Positions 25,849 through 33,934 of a stretch of 64,000 nucleotides of DNA are shown piece by piece. This DNA is from Gemmatimonadaceae bacterium (GTDB lineage: Bacteria; Gemmatimonadota; Gemmatimonadetes; Gemmatimonadales; Gemmatimonadaceae): contig DASYSS010000047.1 of NCBI GenBank assembly GCA_036003045.1, positions 1 to 64,000 on the forward strand. Reading direction: 5' to 3'. Position numbers and translations under genes: made by a program. The notes below the pieces were generated by a model. That model was not told the DNA's origin. It saw nothing but the letters and a program-made list of their open reading frames with translations, and made no database searches. How positions within the stretch are numbered: the first letter of the stretch is position 1; every line of letters begins with the position of its first letter.

Positions 25849-26051
25849 AGGCCACTGGCGGCGGCTGGCATGGCGAGCCGGCCATTGGCGACGGCAGGAG
25901 GAATTCAACGCAGACACAGACTTGAAAGGCAACAGCCGCGGATCGTGAGAACGGGGCCGCATAACGGGCACCTTCAGTCTTCATCTGCGGCATTGTTGTT
26001 GAATCCGCGGCATCTGTGTTCCCATTTGCCCGGCTAGGCCAGTGGCCAGCC
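25849..26051. repeat. GGCCACTGGC-type units at both ends of an intergenic region
   Basis: Units such as GGCCACTGGC, GGCTGGC and GGCCATTGGC fill 25849-25895. The reverse complement GCCAGTGGCCAGCC lies at 26038-26051. The two sets flank a different, CCGCGG-containing core, giving the same inverted design as the other intergenic clusters. Confidence 0.55.
25905..26025. repeat. Core with CCGCGG/TGCGGCAT words, related to 63801-63961
   Basis: The segment is locally lower in GC and rich in words such as AGCCGCGGATC, ATCTGCGGCATT and AATCCGCGGCATCTG. The region at 63801-63961 has the same words (CGCGGATCTG, TTCCGCGGATGAA, CATCCGCG). It is non-coding and looks like a dispersed intergenic element. 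Confidence 0.5.
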
Positions 26052-26062
26052 CTTGCATCGAT

Positions 26063-26905
26063 CTACCGTACGAGCCAGGACAGAAGAGCGTCGCCCCAAA
26101 ACAACGTGAGCACCGCCGCGGGCGCAAGAAAAACTCCGAACGGCACGAGCGGCGTTTCCAGCGGCATGCTGCCGAGCGCCAGCTCCGTCTGCTCGCGGGT
26201 CTGACCGCGCCGCAGCATCGCGACTGGAATCACGACGACACCGAACGCCAGAGCACCGAGCGTCGCTCCGAGAAAGATCGTAATGAGCGCGCGCGTCGGT
26301 CCCAGCGCGGCGCCGATGAAGGCCATGAGCGTCACGTCACCGAGGCCCATCGCCTCGCGTCTGGTCACGACTTCACCGAGCCAGCCGACGATGGCGATCA
26401 TGCCGGCGCCGGTGCACGCGCCGATCAATGCGTCGTACGGCCCGGCAAAGATGCCGGTTTCGTTCTGAAAAAAGCCGATCAGCGCCGTGAGCAGCGCGAA
26501 CACCATTCCGAAAAGCGTGAAGCCGTCGGGGATCAGATAGTGGCGGGCGTCGGTCATCGCCACGCCGAGCAGCACGGTGCCGAACACCGCCACGCGAAAC
26601 GCGGTGAACGTCGCTCCATAATGACGTATCGCGAGTAACCAGCCGAGCGCCACCGCCAGCTCGATCGCCGGGTACATCGCCGAAATCGGTTCGTCGCAGC
26701 AACGGCAACGTCCGCGCAACGCGAGCCAACTCACGATCGGCACGTTCTCGAACCACGCCAGCTGGTTGCCGCACTTGGGACAACGGGAGCGAGGACGCAC
26801 GATCGACCGCTCGTTGGGCCAGCGGACGATGCAGACGTTCAGAAACGATCCAACGCACGCGCCGACCATGAACGCGTACGCCTGAACTATTAGGGACGGC
26901 GTCAC
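26063..26905 (-). CDS. pilD: Prepilin peptidase (type IV leader peptidase and N-methyltransferase)
   Basis: This inner-membrane aspartic protease cleaves and methylates prepilins for type IV pili or type II secretion. From the GTG at 26905 it is 280 aa. It has VGSFLNVCIVRWP, the zinc-type cysteines CPKCGN and CRCC, and about seven membrane segments. The catalytic Asp motifs are TDARHYLIPD and MGLGDVTLM. The GTG forms a GTGA overlap with the stop of the upstream methyltransferase gene, which argues against the longer frame to 27109. The PilB-type ATPase at the far end of the window may be its functional partner. Confidence 0.94.
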   Translation of the reverse strand: MTPSLIVQAYAFMVGACVGSFLNVCIVRWPNERSIVRPRSRCPKCGNQLAWFENVPIVSWLALRGRCRCCDEPISAMYPAIELAVALGWLLAIRHYGATFTAFRVAVFGTVLLGVAMTDARHYLIPDGFTLFGMVFALLTALIGFFQNETGIFAGPYDALIGACTGAGMIAIVGWLGEVVTRREAMGLGDVTLMAFIGAALGPTRALITIFLGATLGALAFGVVVIPVAMLRRGQTREQTELALGSMPLETPLVPFGVFLAPAAVLTLFWGDALLSWLVR

Positions 26906-27660
26906 CGCGAGAGCTCGTGTAGGAGAATGCCGGCGGCCACCGCGACGTTGAGCGACTCTATCGGCCGGACGATCGGAATGGCAACGAGTTTGTCGGCGCG
27001 TTCGCGCGCTGCCGGCGACAGGCCGCCCCCCTCGTTCCCCACGACGATGGCGACGCGCGCCGGCGGCACCGTGGCCGACAGGACCTCGCCCGCCGCATCC
27101 GCGGCCCAAACGTCCAGAGGGCCCCGGCGGCGGAACGCCTCCAGGTCGTCCCAGGTACCAGCAAGACAGAGATGATGAAAGTGTGCCCCCATCCCGCTAC
27201 GGACGACTTTGGCATTCCAGAGGTCAACGGTCCCCGGCAAGGCCACCGTTGCGTCCGCGCCGAGGGCGGCGGCGGTGCGAACTATCGTGCCGACGTTGCC
27301 CGGGTCCTGGACCGCGTCCAGGACCAGGAGACGAAGCGAGGCGCGACTCGTCAGGGACGCCAAAGAACGGTCCGGCACCTCGGCGACGGCGAGAATGCCC
27401 TGCGGCGACTCCGTTTCGGCCGCGCTGGCGAACTCGTGGTGGTCCACGCGTTCCGTGGCAATCCCTCGAGCACCGAGCTCGGCGAGGAGGGACCCTCCGC
27501 GGGGTGTCTCATCCAATTGAGGGGCAGTGAGCACGCCTCGAACTACCAAGGGCGAGCGCGCCAGTTCCTCCACCGCGCGAACGCCTTCGGCGACGAAAAG
27601 TTGGTGTCGTTCGCGAGCCTTCCGTCGCCGGAGGTCGCGCGCGAGGGTCAGGAGACGCAC
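26902..27660 (-). CDS. SpoU/TrmH-family RNA 2'-O-methyltransferase
   Basis: The 252-aa protein has an N-terminal substrate-binding domain (RHQLFVAEGVRAVEELARS) and a C-terminal SPOUT knot with the three SpoU motifs: LDAVQDPGNVGTIVRTAAA, VVGNEGGGLS and IPIVRPIESLNVAVAAGILL. These enzymes methylate a ribose 2'-OH in rRNA or tRNA using S-adenosylmethionine. Which RNA is modified cannot be read here; RlmB- or TsnR-like are options. The start is GTG at 27660, without a clear Shine-Dalgarno. It overlaps pilD by 4 bp and is divergent from the M48 protease gene. Confidence 0.92.
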   Translation of the reverse strand: MRLLTLARDLRRRKARERHQLFVAEGVRAVEELARSPLVVRGVLTAPQLDETPRGGSLLAELGARGIATERVDHHEFASAAETESPQGILAVAEVPDRSLASLTSRASLRLLVLDAVQDPGNVGTIVRTAAALGADATVALPGTVDLWNAKVVRSGMGAHFHHLCLAGTWDDLEAFRRRGPLDVWAADAAGEVLSATVPPARVAIVVGNEGGGLSPAARERADKLVAIPIVRPIESLNVAVAAGILLHELSR

Positions 27661-27776
27661 GTTTTTACGGTGTAATCGCTGGACGAAAATGCAACAGGTC
27701 GCCTACAAGACGAGGGCGGGCTCGGCGGGTAGTCGGAATATGTCTTGCCCTACGGCGATGTGAACTCTTCAGCCTG

Positions 27777-28604
27777 ATGGAAACGCAAACAATGAGACGA
27801 TTTGGTGCGGCCGCGGCGGCCGCCGTGGTAGCCGGACTTTCCGCGTGCGCGATCTCGCAGCAGCAGGAAATCCAGATCGGCGCCGAGCAGTCCCAGCAAG
27901 TGAACTCGCAGCTGCCGATCGTCCAGGACCGGGCCATCAACCAGTACCTGAACAATCTCGGAGATTCGATCGCGCGCGTCACGAATCGCTCCGATCTGGT
28001 GTGGCATTTCTTCCTGGTGAACACGAACGACTTCAACGCCTTCGCTCTTCCGGGCGGCTACGTCTACATCAATCGCGGCGTCGCCGAGCGGTCCGACCGG
28101 ATGGACCAGTTCGCGTCGGTCTTGGCGCACGAGATCGGACACGTCGCGCTGCGTCACTCGGTGAAGCAGATGCAGCAGATGCAGGGAGCCAACGTCGGCG
28201 CGGCGGTGCTGTGCACCCTCACGAGCGTTTGCAACGGCATCGGCGGCGCCGGCGTCCAGGTCGGCGGAGGGTTGCTGTTCGCCAAGTTCAGTCGCGGTGA
28301 CGAGGCCGAGGCCGACGCCGCCGGGATCAGCGAGTTGGTCCGAGCTGGCATCGACCCGACGGGCATGCCGCAGATGTTCGACAAGCTGATTGCCGAGCGG
28401 CAGGCGCGACCCACGGCGGTCGACCAGTGGTTCACCGACCACCCGCTCGAGGAAGACCGCGTCCACGACACGCAGACCCAGATCGCGCAGATCAATCCGG
28501 CGATCATCCGGTCGCTGACGAAAGATTCGCCGGCGTTCCAGGATTTCAGGGCCCGCGTTCGCGCGCTTCCGCCTCCGCCCGCCCAGCGAACGGGTCGGCG
28601 GTAG
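27777..28604 (+). CDS. M48-family metalloprotease lipoprotein (BepA/LoiP-like)
   Basis: This is a zinc endopeptidase, probably anchored as a lipoprotein in the envelope and acting in outer-membrane protein quality control. The 275-aa protein has a lipobox LSAC near residue 22-25. The catalytic motif is LAHEIGHVALRHS (His118, Glu119, His122), and the third ligand motif follows in DEAEADAAGI. It has the family's FALPGGYVYINRG. An ATG at 27792 is an alternative start. There is no TPR tail, so it is the short YcaL/LoiP type, not full BepA. Its 3' end overlaps the convergent pnp gene by 59 bp. Confidence 0.93.
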   Translation: METQTMRRFGAAAAAAVVAGLSACAISQQQEIQIGAEQSQQVNSQLPIVQDRAINQYLNNLGDSIARVTNRSDLVWHFFLVNTNDFNAFALPGGYVYINRGVAERSDRMDQFASVLAHEIGHVALRHSVKQMQQMQGANVGAAVLCTLTSVCNGIGGAGVQVGGGLLFAKFSRGDEAEADAAGISELVRAGIDPTGMPQMFDKLIAERQARPTAVDQWFTDHPLEEDRVHDTQTQIAQINPAIIRSLTKDSPAFQDFRARVRALPPPPAQRTGRR

Positions 28605-29439
28605 GCCCGCGTCCCTTTAACCGCTCGACGACGCCGGACACGAGCCGAACGAAAGCATCCGCGGCACGCGCCGTCGTCGCGAGGACGTCGGCGTGCGTCA
28701 GCGGCGACGTCGTGAGCCCGGTGCCGAGGTTGGTCACGCAGCTGAAACCGAGCACGCGCATGCCGATCGCGCGCGCGACGATCACCTCCGGTACCGTCGA
28801 CATTCCCACCGCATCGGCTCCAAGCACGGAGAGCATGCGCACCTCGGCGGCGGTTTCGTACTGCGGCCCGAGGAGCCCGGCGTAGACGCCCTCGCGCAAC
28901 ACGATGCCCTGCTCGCGGGCCACGTCGAGCGCGATTTGGGCGAGGCGTGGGTCGTAGGGCGACGACATGTCCGGAAACCGGAGGTCGCCTTGCTCGAGCG
29001 GCCCGACGAGAGGATTGCGAAACATCAGATTGATGTGATCGCGAATCAGCATCAGGTCGCCCGGGGCGAAGCTCGCGTTGACTCCGCCGGCGGCGTTGGA
29101 GACGATGAGCGTCCGCGCACCGAGCGCGTGAACCACGCGCACCGGATAGCCCGCGAGCGCGGCGTCGTGCCCCTCATACAGATGGAAGCGCCCCGACAAC
29201 GCGAGGACCGGAACGCCTCGCAATGAGCCGGCGATCAGTTTCCCGGCGTGCCCGGCGACGGTCGCCGCTGGAAACCCCGGAACGTCTCGATAGTTGATCG
29301 ACGTCGAGTCTTCGATCTCGTCGGCGAGACCGCCCAACCCCGAGCCGAGGACGATTGCCACGGCAGGCGAGAACGCGCCGAGGCGATCCCGAACTTCTTT
29401 CGCCGCGGCCAGCGCTTCGGCCGAACCGTGCCGGCTCAC
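28546..29439 (-). CDS. punA: Purine nucleoside phosphorylase
   Basis: This enzyme cleaves inosine or guanosine with phosphate to free base and ribose-1-phosphate. The 297-aa protein is of the trimeric PNP/MTAP family, with VLGSGLGGLADEIE at the phosphate site, FPAATVAGHAGKL, GRFHLYEGHD and SNAAGGVN. In the base-binding region it has LLGPQYETAAEVRML, GADAVGMSTVPEVI and FSCVTNLGTG. Its ATG forms ATGA with the adenosine deaminase stop, so inosine made by that enzyme is the likely substrate. The 3' end runs into the convergent M48 gene. Confidence 0.95.
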   Translation of the reverse strand: MSRHGSAEALAAAKEVRDRLGAFSPAVAIVLGSGLGGLADEIEDSTSINYRDVPGFPAATVAGHAGKLIAGSLRGVPVLALSGRFHLYEGHDAALAGYPVRVVHALGARTLIVSNAAGGVNASFAPGDLMLIRDHINLMFRNPLVGPLEQGDLRFPDMSSPYDPRLAQIALDVAREQGIVLREGVYAGLLGPQYETAAEVRMLSVLGADAVGMSTVPEVIVARAIGMRVLGFSCVTNLGTGLTTSPLTHADVLATTARAADAFVRLVSGVVERLKGRGPTADPFAGRAEAEARERGP

Positions 29440-30491
29440 GCCGCCGCTCCCGAGCGGAGACGCGCGAGCTCGGCGTCGAAGTCAGCGAGAAGTTTCGAGC
29501 GCTCCTCCCAGGGCAGAAAGGCGCTCGCGAATCCGTTCCGCGCGACGCGGGCGAGCTCGTCGAAGGAGAAGTCGAGCGAGCGTGCCGCGTGGAGGTACTC
29601 GTCGGTGAGCGTCGTGCCGCTCATGAGACGATTGTCGGTGTTGAGCACGACGCTCAGCCCGCGGTCGAAGTAGCGGCGCAACGGATGCGCCTCGTACGAG
29701 ACGACGGCGCGCGTCTGCACGTTGCTCGTGAGGCAGATCTCGAGCGGAATGCGGCGGTCGTTCACGTACTGGGTGAGCGCCTCGTCCTCGATGAGCCGCG
29801 TCGCGTGGCCGATACGATGCGCGCCGCACTGATGAATGGCCTCGCGCACGGACGACGCGTCGGCGCCTTCACCGGCGTGGCACGTGCACGCGAGGTCGTG
29901 CTCCTGCGCGAACGCGAACGCCGCCGCGTGTGGCGACGCGGGATTCCCGAGCTCGCCGCCGGCGAGATCGAAGCCGACGACGCCGCGCGTGCGGTAGGCG
30001 ACCGCGAGGCGCGCGAGCTCGAGCGAGACGTCGGGCGACAAGTGGCGAAGCCCGCAGATGATGATCCGTCCGTGCGCGCCGCCATCGCGCGCCGCGCGCT
30101 CGAGTCCGCGCAGCGGAGCCTCGACCGTTTCACCGAGCGAGAGACCGCCGCGCACGTTCAGCACCGGCGCGAACCGCACCTCGATATAGCGTACGCCGTC
30201 GCGCCCCGCGTCGATCGCCAGCTCGTAGGCCACCCGCTCGAGCGCCTCCGCCGTCTGCAGAACGGCCAGGGTGACGTCGAACTTGGCGAGATAATCTTCG
30301 AGGCTCTGGGCGTCGTCCACGCGCATGAATTCGCGCAGCGCGTCGGCGTCGTCGCGCGGAATCGGCTGCTTGTACTCGTGCGCAAGCTCGAGCAGCGTCT
30401 CGGGGCGAAGCGAACCGTCGAGGTGGCAGTGCAGCTCGGCTTTCGGCAAACGGCGGAGCAGCTCCGACGTGATCGGAGGAACCGTGGTCAC
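29436..30491 (-). CDS. add: Adenosine deaminase
   Basis: This enzyme converts adenosine (and deoxyadenosine) to inosine. The 351-aa protein has the metal-binding HCHLDGS near the N-terminus (His21, His23), CHAGEGADA (third His and Glu), HRIGHATRL, and SVVLNTDNRLMSGTTLTDEY with the catalytic Asp. It overlaps both neighbours by 4 bp (ATGA), between a small beta-grasp-like gene and purine nucleoside phosphorylase, which forms a direct salvage route. Confidence 0.95.
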   Translation of the reverse strand: MTTVPPITSELLRRLPKAELHCHLDGSLRPETLLELAHEYKQPIPRDDADALREFMRVDDAQSLEDYLAKFDVTLAVLQTAEALERVAYELAIDAGRDGVRYIEVRFAPVLNVRGGLSLGETVEAPLRGLERAARDGGAHGRIIICGLRHLSPDVSLELARLAVAYRTRGVVGFDLAGGELGNPASPHAAAFAFAQEHDLACTCHAGEGADASSVREAIHQCGAHRIGHATRLIEDEALTQYVNDRRIPLEICLTSNVQTRAVVSYEAHPLRRYFDRGLSVVLNTDNRLMSGTTLTDEYLHAARSLDFSFDELARVARNGFASAFLPWEERSKLLADFDAELARLRSGAAA

Positions 30492-30709
30492 GGCTCGTCC
30501 GCCGAACGCGCGCGAGCCGAGACGATGCGCAGGATCGAGCCCGCGCTCATCACGGTCGCGGGCGCGAGCGGCAGTCCGCGGCTGTCGGTGATGACGCGAA
30601 CACCGGAGCTCACTCCGGCCGCTTCTTGCTGGTCGAAGGCGCGAACGGCGTCGAGGGCACTCGAGCCGGACGGAAGATCGAGGGGACGAGAATTGACGAA
30701 AACGCGCAA
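30488..30709 (-). CDS. Small protein, possible ThiS/MoaD-like beta-grasp fold
   Basis: This 73-aa frame starts at TTG 30709 and ends in an ATGA overlap with the adenosine deaminase start. Its opening RVFVNSRPLDLPSGSSALDAV looks like the first hairpin and helix of ThiS/MoaD-type beta-grasp proteins. The C-terminus lacks the GG tail used for sulfur transfer, so a sulfur-carrier role is unlikely. The 4-bp coupling supports a real gene, although no Shine-Dalgarno is seen. The function is unknown. Confidence 0.5.
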   Translation of the reverse strand: MRVFVNSRPLDLPSGSSALDAVRAFDQQEAAGVSSGVRVITDSRGLPLAPATVMSAGSILRIVSARARSADEP

Positions 30710-30712
30710 AGT

Positions 30713-30780
30713 CTGAAGGGCGAAGGAGCCGAAGTGGAAGAGCCGAAGAGCGATGGAGCCCGGGCGTGACGGAGCCTCGG
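30713..30780. repeat. GGAGCCGAAG-type tandem units
   Basis: Degenerate units of 9-11 bp (AAGGAGCCGAAG, AAGAGCCGAAGAG, ATGGAGCC, CGGAGCCTCGGAG) run between the 5'-nucleotidase stop side and the small beta-grasp gene. It is non-coding on both strands. Confidence 0.6.
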
Positions 30781-30822
30781 AGCGAAACTAACGAACGGTG
30801 AGAAGGGGCCCCAGGCTCGTGT

Positions 30823-32463
30823 CTATTTCGCGCCCGCTCGGCTGTTCACGACTCTGAACTGCGTTCCGGCGAACTGCTCCGGCCGAATCGTTCCTCGCTT
30901 CTTCACTTCGTCGATGAGCAGGTCTCGGATTTCTCGCTGCTGATCGTACACGACCGGGGCGTCGTGGAGCATCGAGAACCCTCCGCCTCCCGCTTGGCGA
31001 TAGTTGTTCACCGCCATCGTGAATGAATCGGACGGCATCACCGCCTTCCCCTGGAATTCCAGTCGCGTGACGCGCTGGCCGATCGGCTTCGCCACGTCGA
31101 TCTCGTAGTCGACCCCTCCGACGACGTCGTAGTTATAGCCGGGGATCGACGGGTCGGCTGTGATGCCGTTGGCGCCGGCGCGGAAGTACCGGGCGCTGTA
31201 CTCGAGGTAGTCGCGCAGTTGCGCGCCGGTGACGCGCACGGCGCGGAGTGTGTTCTCGTACGGGTAGAGCGCGGCGACGCGGGCGATCGTGATCGGGCCG
31301 GCATCGAGCGACGCATCGAGCGAAAAGACGGCGGTCGACGCGAGCTGGGCGCCGGACGCGCGGCGCTCCACGTCGAGCACGAAGTCGGTCAGCGGGGTCG
31401 CGATGACGCGCCCGGAGTCGGCGCGCCACGCGACCGGCGTGCTGCCGATGGGCGTCGCCGCATACCGGACGGCGAGACGATGGCCCTCGGCCGCGACCGC
31501 GAGCACCTGAGAGTCTTCGCGATGGTGCGCGGCCGGGATCAGACGCCCTCGCTTGTAGACCACGGCCCAACGACCGTTGCGGCGCTCGAGCCGAAGCTGC
31601 GCCACGGCGAGACTCGTCGCCCAGTTCTTCGGCTGCATGAGCAGCGTCCCGGCGATGACCGTGTCGGCCATCTCCTTGTGCGTATGGCCGTACACGATCA
31701 CGTCGATCCCCGGCACCTCGTGCGCGAGACGCGCCGCGACGTTCTCGCTCGCCACGCCCGTGCCGATCGTGTCGTACGACGACGGCTCGTCGAGTCCGGA
31801 GTGAACGACGGCGATCACGACCGCCGCCCCGGCGTTTCGCGCGTCACGAACCGAGCTGCGCACGTCGGGGATGATGTCGCGCACCTGCAGGCGGCCGGCG
31901 AGGTTGTCGCGGTCCCATACCATCGATCCCGGCGTCGTGGCGCCGACGATTCCCACTTTCACGCCGCGCCGAATCTCGACCGTCCATGCGCCGAACCGGC
32001 GCTGCCCGTTCGGTCCGTACACGTTGCACGCGAGGAGCGGGAATTCGGCTTGACGCAGCGCGCGGTCGAGCGTGGGAAGGCCGTAGTTGAATTCGTGGTT
32101 ACCGATCGCGGCGGCGTCGTACTGCATCGCGTTCATCGCGGCGATCACCGGGTGCCGCGCGGTCGTGTCGACGCGCGCGGCGACGTACGTCAGCGGCGTT
32201 CCTTGCAGCATGTCGCCGGCGTCCACCAGGATGGGCATCGTGCCCGTCGTCCGCCGAATCGAATCGACGATCGTGGCGATCCGGGCGAGGCCGCGAAGCG
32301 TGTCCGGCCGGCCGGTCAGGTAATTCCAGCCCTCGACGTACCCGTGCACGTCGGTCGTCGCGGCGACAACGAGATCGACAGGGCCATTGGCGCCCAACGT
32401 CATGCTCGTATAGCACGCCGCGGCCGACAACAGCGCGAGCAGCAGCAATCCACGCATACGCAT
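30823..32463 (-). CDS. 5'-nucleotidase / UshA-type metallophosphatase lipoprotein
   Basis: This predicted envelope enzyme hydrolyses extracellular nucleotides to nucleosides and phosphate. The 546-aa protein has a lipobox AAAC (Cys17). The calcineurin-like domain shows TTDVHGYVEGW, LVDAGDMLQGTPLTY, AIGNHEFNYG, and VYGHTHKE with the metal-binding His. The C-terminal nucleotidase domain has RVAALYPYENTL, which contacts the base. It heads the purine salvage group and may link it to the phosphate locus next door. TAGCTT precedes the ATG by 6 nt. Confidence 0.92.
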   Translation of the reverse strand: MRMRGLLLLALLSAAACYTSMTLGANGPVDLVVAATTDVHGYVEGWNYLTGRPDTLRGLARIATIVDSIRRTTGTMPILVDAGDMLQGTPLTYVAARVDTTARHPVIAAMNAMQYDAAAIGNHEFNYGLPTLDRALRQAEFPLLACNVYGPNGQRRFGAWTVEIRRGVKVGIVGATTPGSMVWDRDNLAGRLQVRDIIPDVRSSVRDARNAGAAVVIAVVHSGLDEPSSYDTIGTGVASENVAARLAHEVPGIDVIVYGHTHKEMADTVIAGTLLMQPKNWATSLAVAQLRLERRNGRWAVVYKRGRLIPAAHHREDSQVLAVAAEGHRLAVRYAATPIGSTPVAWRADSGRVIATPLTDFVLDVERRASGAQLASTAVFSLDASLDAGPITIARVAALYPYENTLRAVRVTGAQLRDYLEYSARYFRAGANGITADPSIPGYNYDVVGGVDYEIDVAKPIGQRVTRLEFQGKAVMPSDSFTMAVNNYRQAGGGGFSMLHDAPVVYDQQREIRDLLIDEVKKRGTIRPEQFAGTQFRVVNSRAGAK

Positions 32464-32469
32464 CGTCTG

Positions 32470-32475
32470 AAGCTA
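32470..32475 (-). promoter_or_regulatory. TAGCTT box 6 nt before the 5'-nucleotidase start
   Basis: On the minus strand TAGCTT, CAGACG and ATG follow each other directly. There is no Shine-Dalgarno. It fits a -10 element of a leaderless mRNA and matches the boxes at 25832 and 53622. Confidence 0.45.
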
Positions 32476-32502
32476 GCGATCGTGCCGGCGCCGATACCAG
32501 AT

Positions 32503-32530
32503 TGTGACAGTGTGACGACTTTTTTTATCC
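32503..32530 (+). promoter_or_regulatory. Candidate promoter of udk-phoB-phoR
   Basis: TTGTGA (32503-32508) and TTATCC (32525-32530) are spaced like -35 and -10 boxes, about 50 bp before the udk start. TGTGAC occurs twice at 32504-32515 and could be part of an operator. The match to consensus is moderate. Confidence 0.3.
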
Positions 32531-32579
32531 GGTTGGCGCCGCCAATCTTCGCGGCGAATGAGCGCGTCGCGCGGCCTCA

Positions 32580-33209
32580 ATGAACCCCTTCATCGTCGGA
32601 ATCGCCGGGGGTTCGGGGTCCGGCAAATCGACCGTGGCGCGACACGTCGCGCAGGCCCTCCGCGCCGAGTCGGTCGCGTTCATCGACATGGACGCGTATT
32701 ACATGAACTTCTCGCGGCTTTCGCTCGACGAGCGGCGGAAGGTCAACTGGGATCATCCGGACGCGTTCGATTGGCCCCTGCTGGTTGCACATCTGGAGCG
32801 GCTCGCCGGCGGCGAGTCGATCGAGAAACCCGTCTACGACTTCGTCACGCACTCGCGCACCGACAGCACGGTCCACATCCCGGCGGCCCGCGTGATCGTC
32901 GTCGACGGCATCCTGCTCTTCAATGACCCGCGCATCCGCGAACTCTGCGACGTGAAGATCTTCGTCGACGCAGACGCAGACCTCCGCCTCATCCGGCGCA
33001 TCCGCCGCGACACGACAAAACGCGGCCGCCCGCTCGACGAAATCATCGAGCAGTACCTCACCACCGTCCATCCGATGCATCTCGAATTCGTCGAGCCGAC
33101 GAAGCGCTACGCCGACGTGATCGTGCCGCGCGGAGGCCACAACGCGGTCGCGGTCGACATGATCGTCTCCAACATCCAGCGCCGGCTCGACGCGGCGGTC
33201 GCCACGTGA
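32580..33209 (+). CDS. udk: Uridine kinase
   Basis: This enzyme phosphorylates uridine and cytidine to UMP and CMP in pyrimidine salvage. The 209-aa protein has the P loop GGSGSGKST (10-18), FIDMDAYYMN, NWDHPDAFDWPLL, the substrate motif YDFVTHSRT, and VVDGILLF. RRIRRDTTKRGR is the lid. Its stop overlaps the GTG of the response regulator gene (GTGA), so it is coupled to phoB-phoR. Confidence 0.95.
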   Translation: MNPFIVGIAGGSGSGKSTVARHVAQALRAESVAFIDMDAYYMNFSRLSLDERRKVNWDHPDAFDWPLLVAHLERLAGGESIEKPVYDFVTHSRTDSTVHIPAARVIVVDGILLFNDPRIRELCDVKIFVDADADLRLIRRIRRDTTKRGRPLDEIIEQYLTTVHPMHLEFVEPTKRYADVIVPRGGHNAVAVDMIVSNIQRRLDAAVAT

Positions 33210-33934
33210 CAGCCCCCAATGCCCGCCCCGTAACCGGCGAGCGAGTGCTCGTCGTCGACGACGAAGCGGACATCGTCGCCCTCGTCGCGTACCACTTGGT
33301 GAAGGCGGGGTACCGCGTGTCCACGGCCGCCACCGGCCCGGAGGCGCTGACGGCCGCGCGACAGGAACGCCCCGCGCTGATCGTGCTCGACCTCATGCTC
33401 CCCGGCGCGTCGGGCTACGACGTGCTCGAGCAGCTGCGAGCGCATGAAGCGACACGCGACGTCGCCGTCTTGATGCTCACGGCGCGCCGCGAAGAGCAGG
33501 ATCGCATTCGCGGCCTCGCGCTCGGCGCCGACGACTATCTCACCAAGCCGTTCAGCCCTCAGGAGCTCGTCCTCCGCGTCGGCGCCATCCTGCGCCGCAT
33601 GAGCGCCGGCGGTGTCGGGCCGTCGGACGTCGTTTCCATCGGTCCGGTCACCATCGACCGCGCCGAGCACCGGGTCGCGGTGGACGGACGGGCGATCGAG
33701 CTGACGCCGACCGAATACAAGCTCCTCTTGACGCTCGCCGAGCGGCGCGGTCGTGTTCAGGGACGCGCGCACCTGCTCGAGACCGTCTGGGAGGCCGCGC
33801 CCGACATTCAAACGCGCACGGTCGACATGCACGTACAGCGGCTGCGCACGAAGCTCGGCGAGGCCGGCGACCTGATCGAAACAGTTCGCGGATTCGGCTA
33901 CCGACTCAAGAGCATACAGGCACGTCGCACGTGA
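33206..33934 (+). CDS. phoB: OmpR/PhoB-family response regulator
   Basis: This two-component transcription factor is 242 aa from the GTG at 33206. The receiver domain (about 13-128) has the acidic pair VVDDE, phospho-acceptor Asp62 in [17 protein letters not shown] and LTKPFSP. The C-terminal winged helix (about 145-240) has [20 protein letters not shown] and [17 protein letters not shown]. It overlaps the kinase gene by 4 bp. The PhoB name rests on the ppx, ppk and pit genes next to it and on the sequence type; the subfamily is not proved. Confidence 0.88.
   Translation: MTAPNARPVTGERVLVVDDEADIVALVAYHLVKAGYRVSTAATGPEALTAARQERPALIVLDLMLPGASGYDVLEQLRAHEATRDVAVLMLTARREEQDRIRGLALGADDYLTKPFSPQELVLRVGAILRRMSAGGVGPSDVVSIGPVTIDRAEHRVAVDGRAIELTPTEYKLLLTLAERRGRVQGRAHLLETVWEAAPDIQTRTVDMHVQRLRTKLGEAGDLIETVRGFGYRLKSIQARRT

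Noticed and set aside
26063-27109. Longer start of the prepilin peptidase at 27109
   Set aside because: The extra 68 codons are Arg-rich out-of-frame sequence inside the methyltransferase gene; GTG 26905 gives a GTGA overlap and the normal N-terminus.
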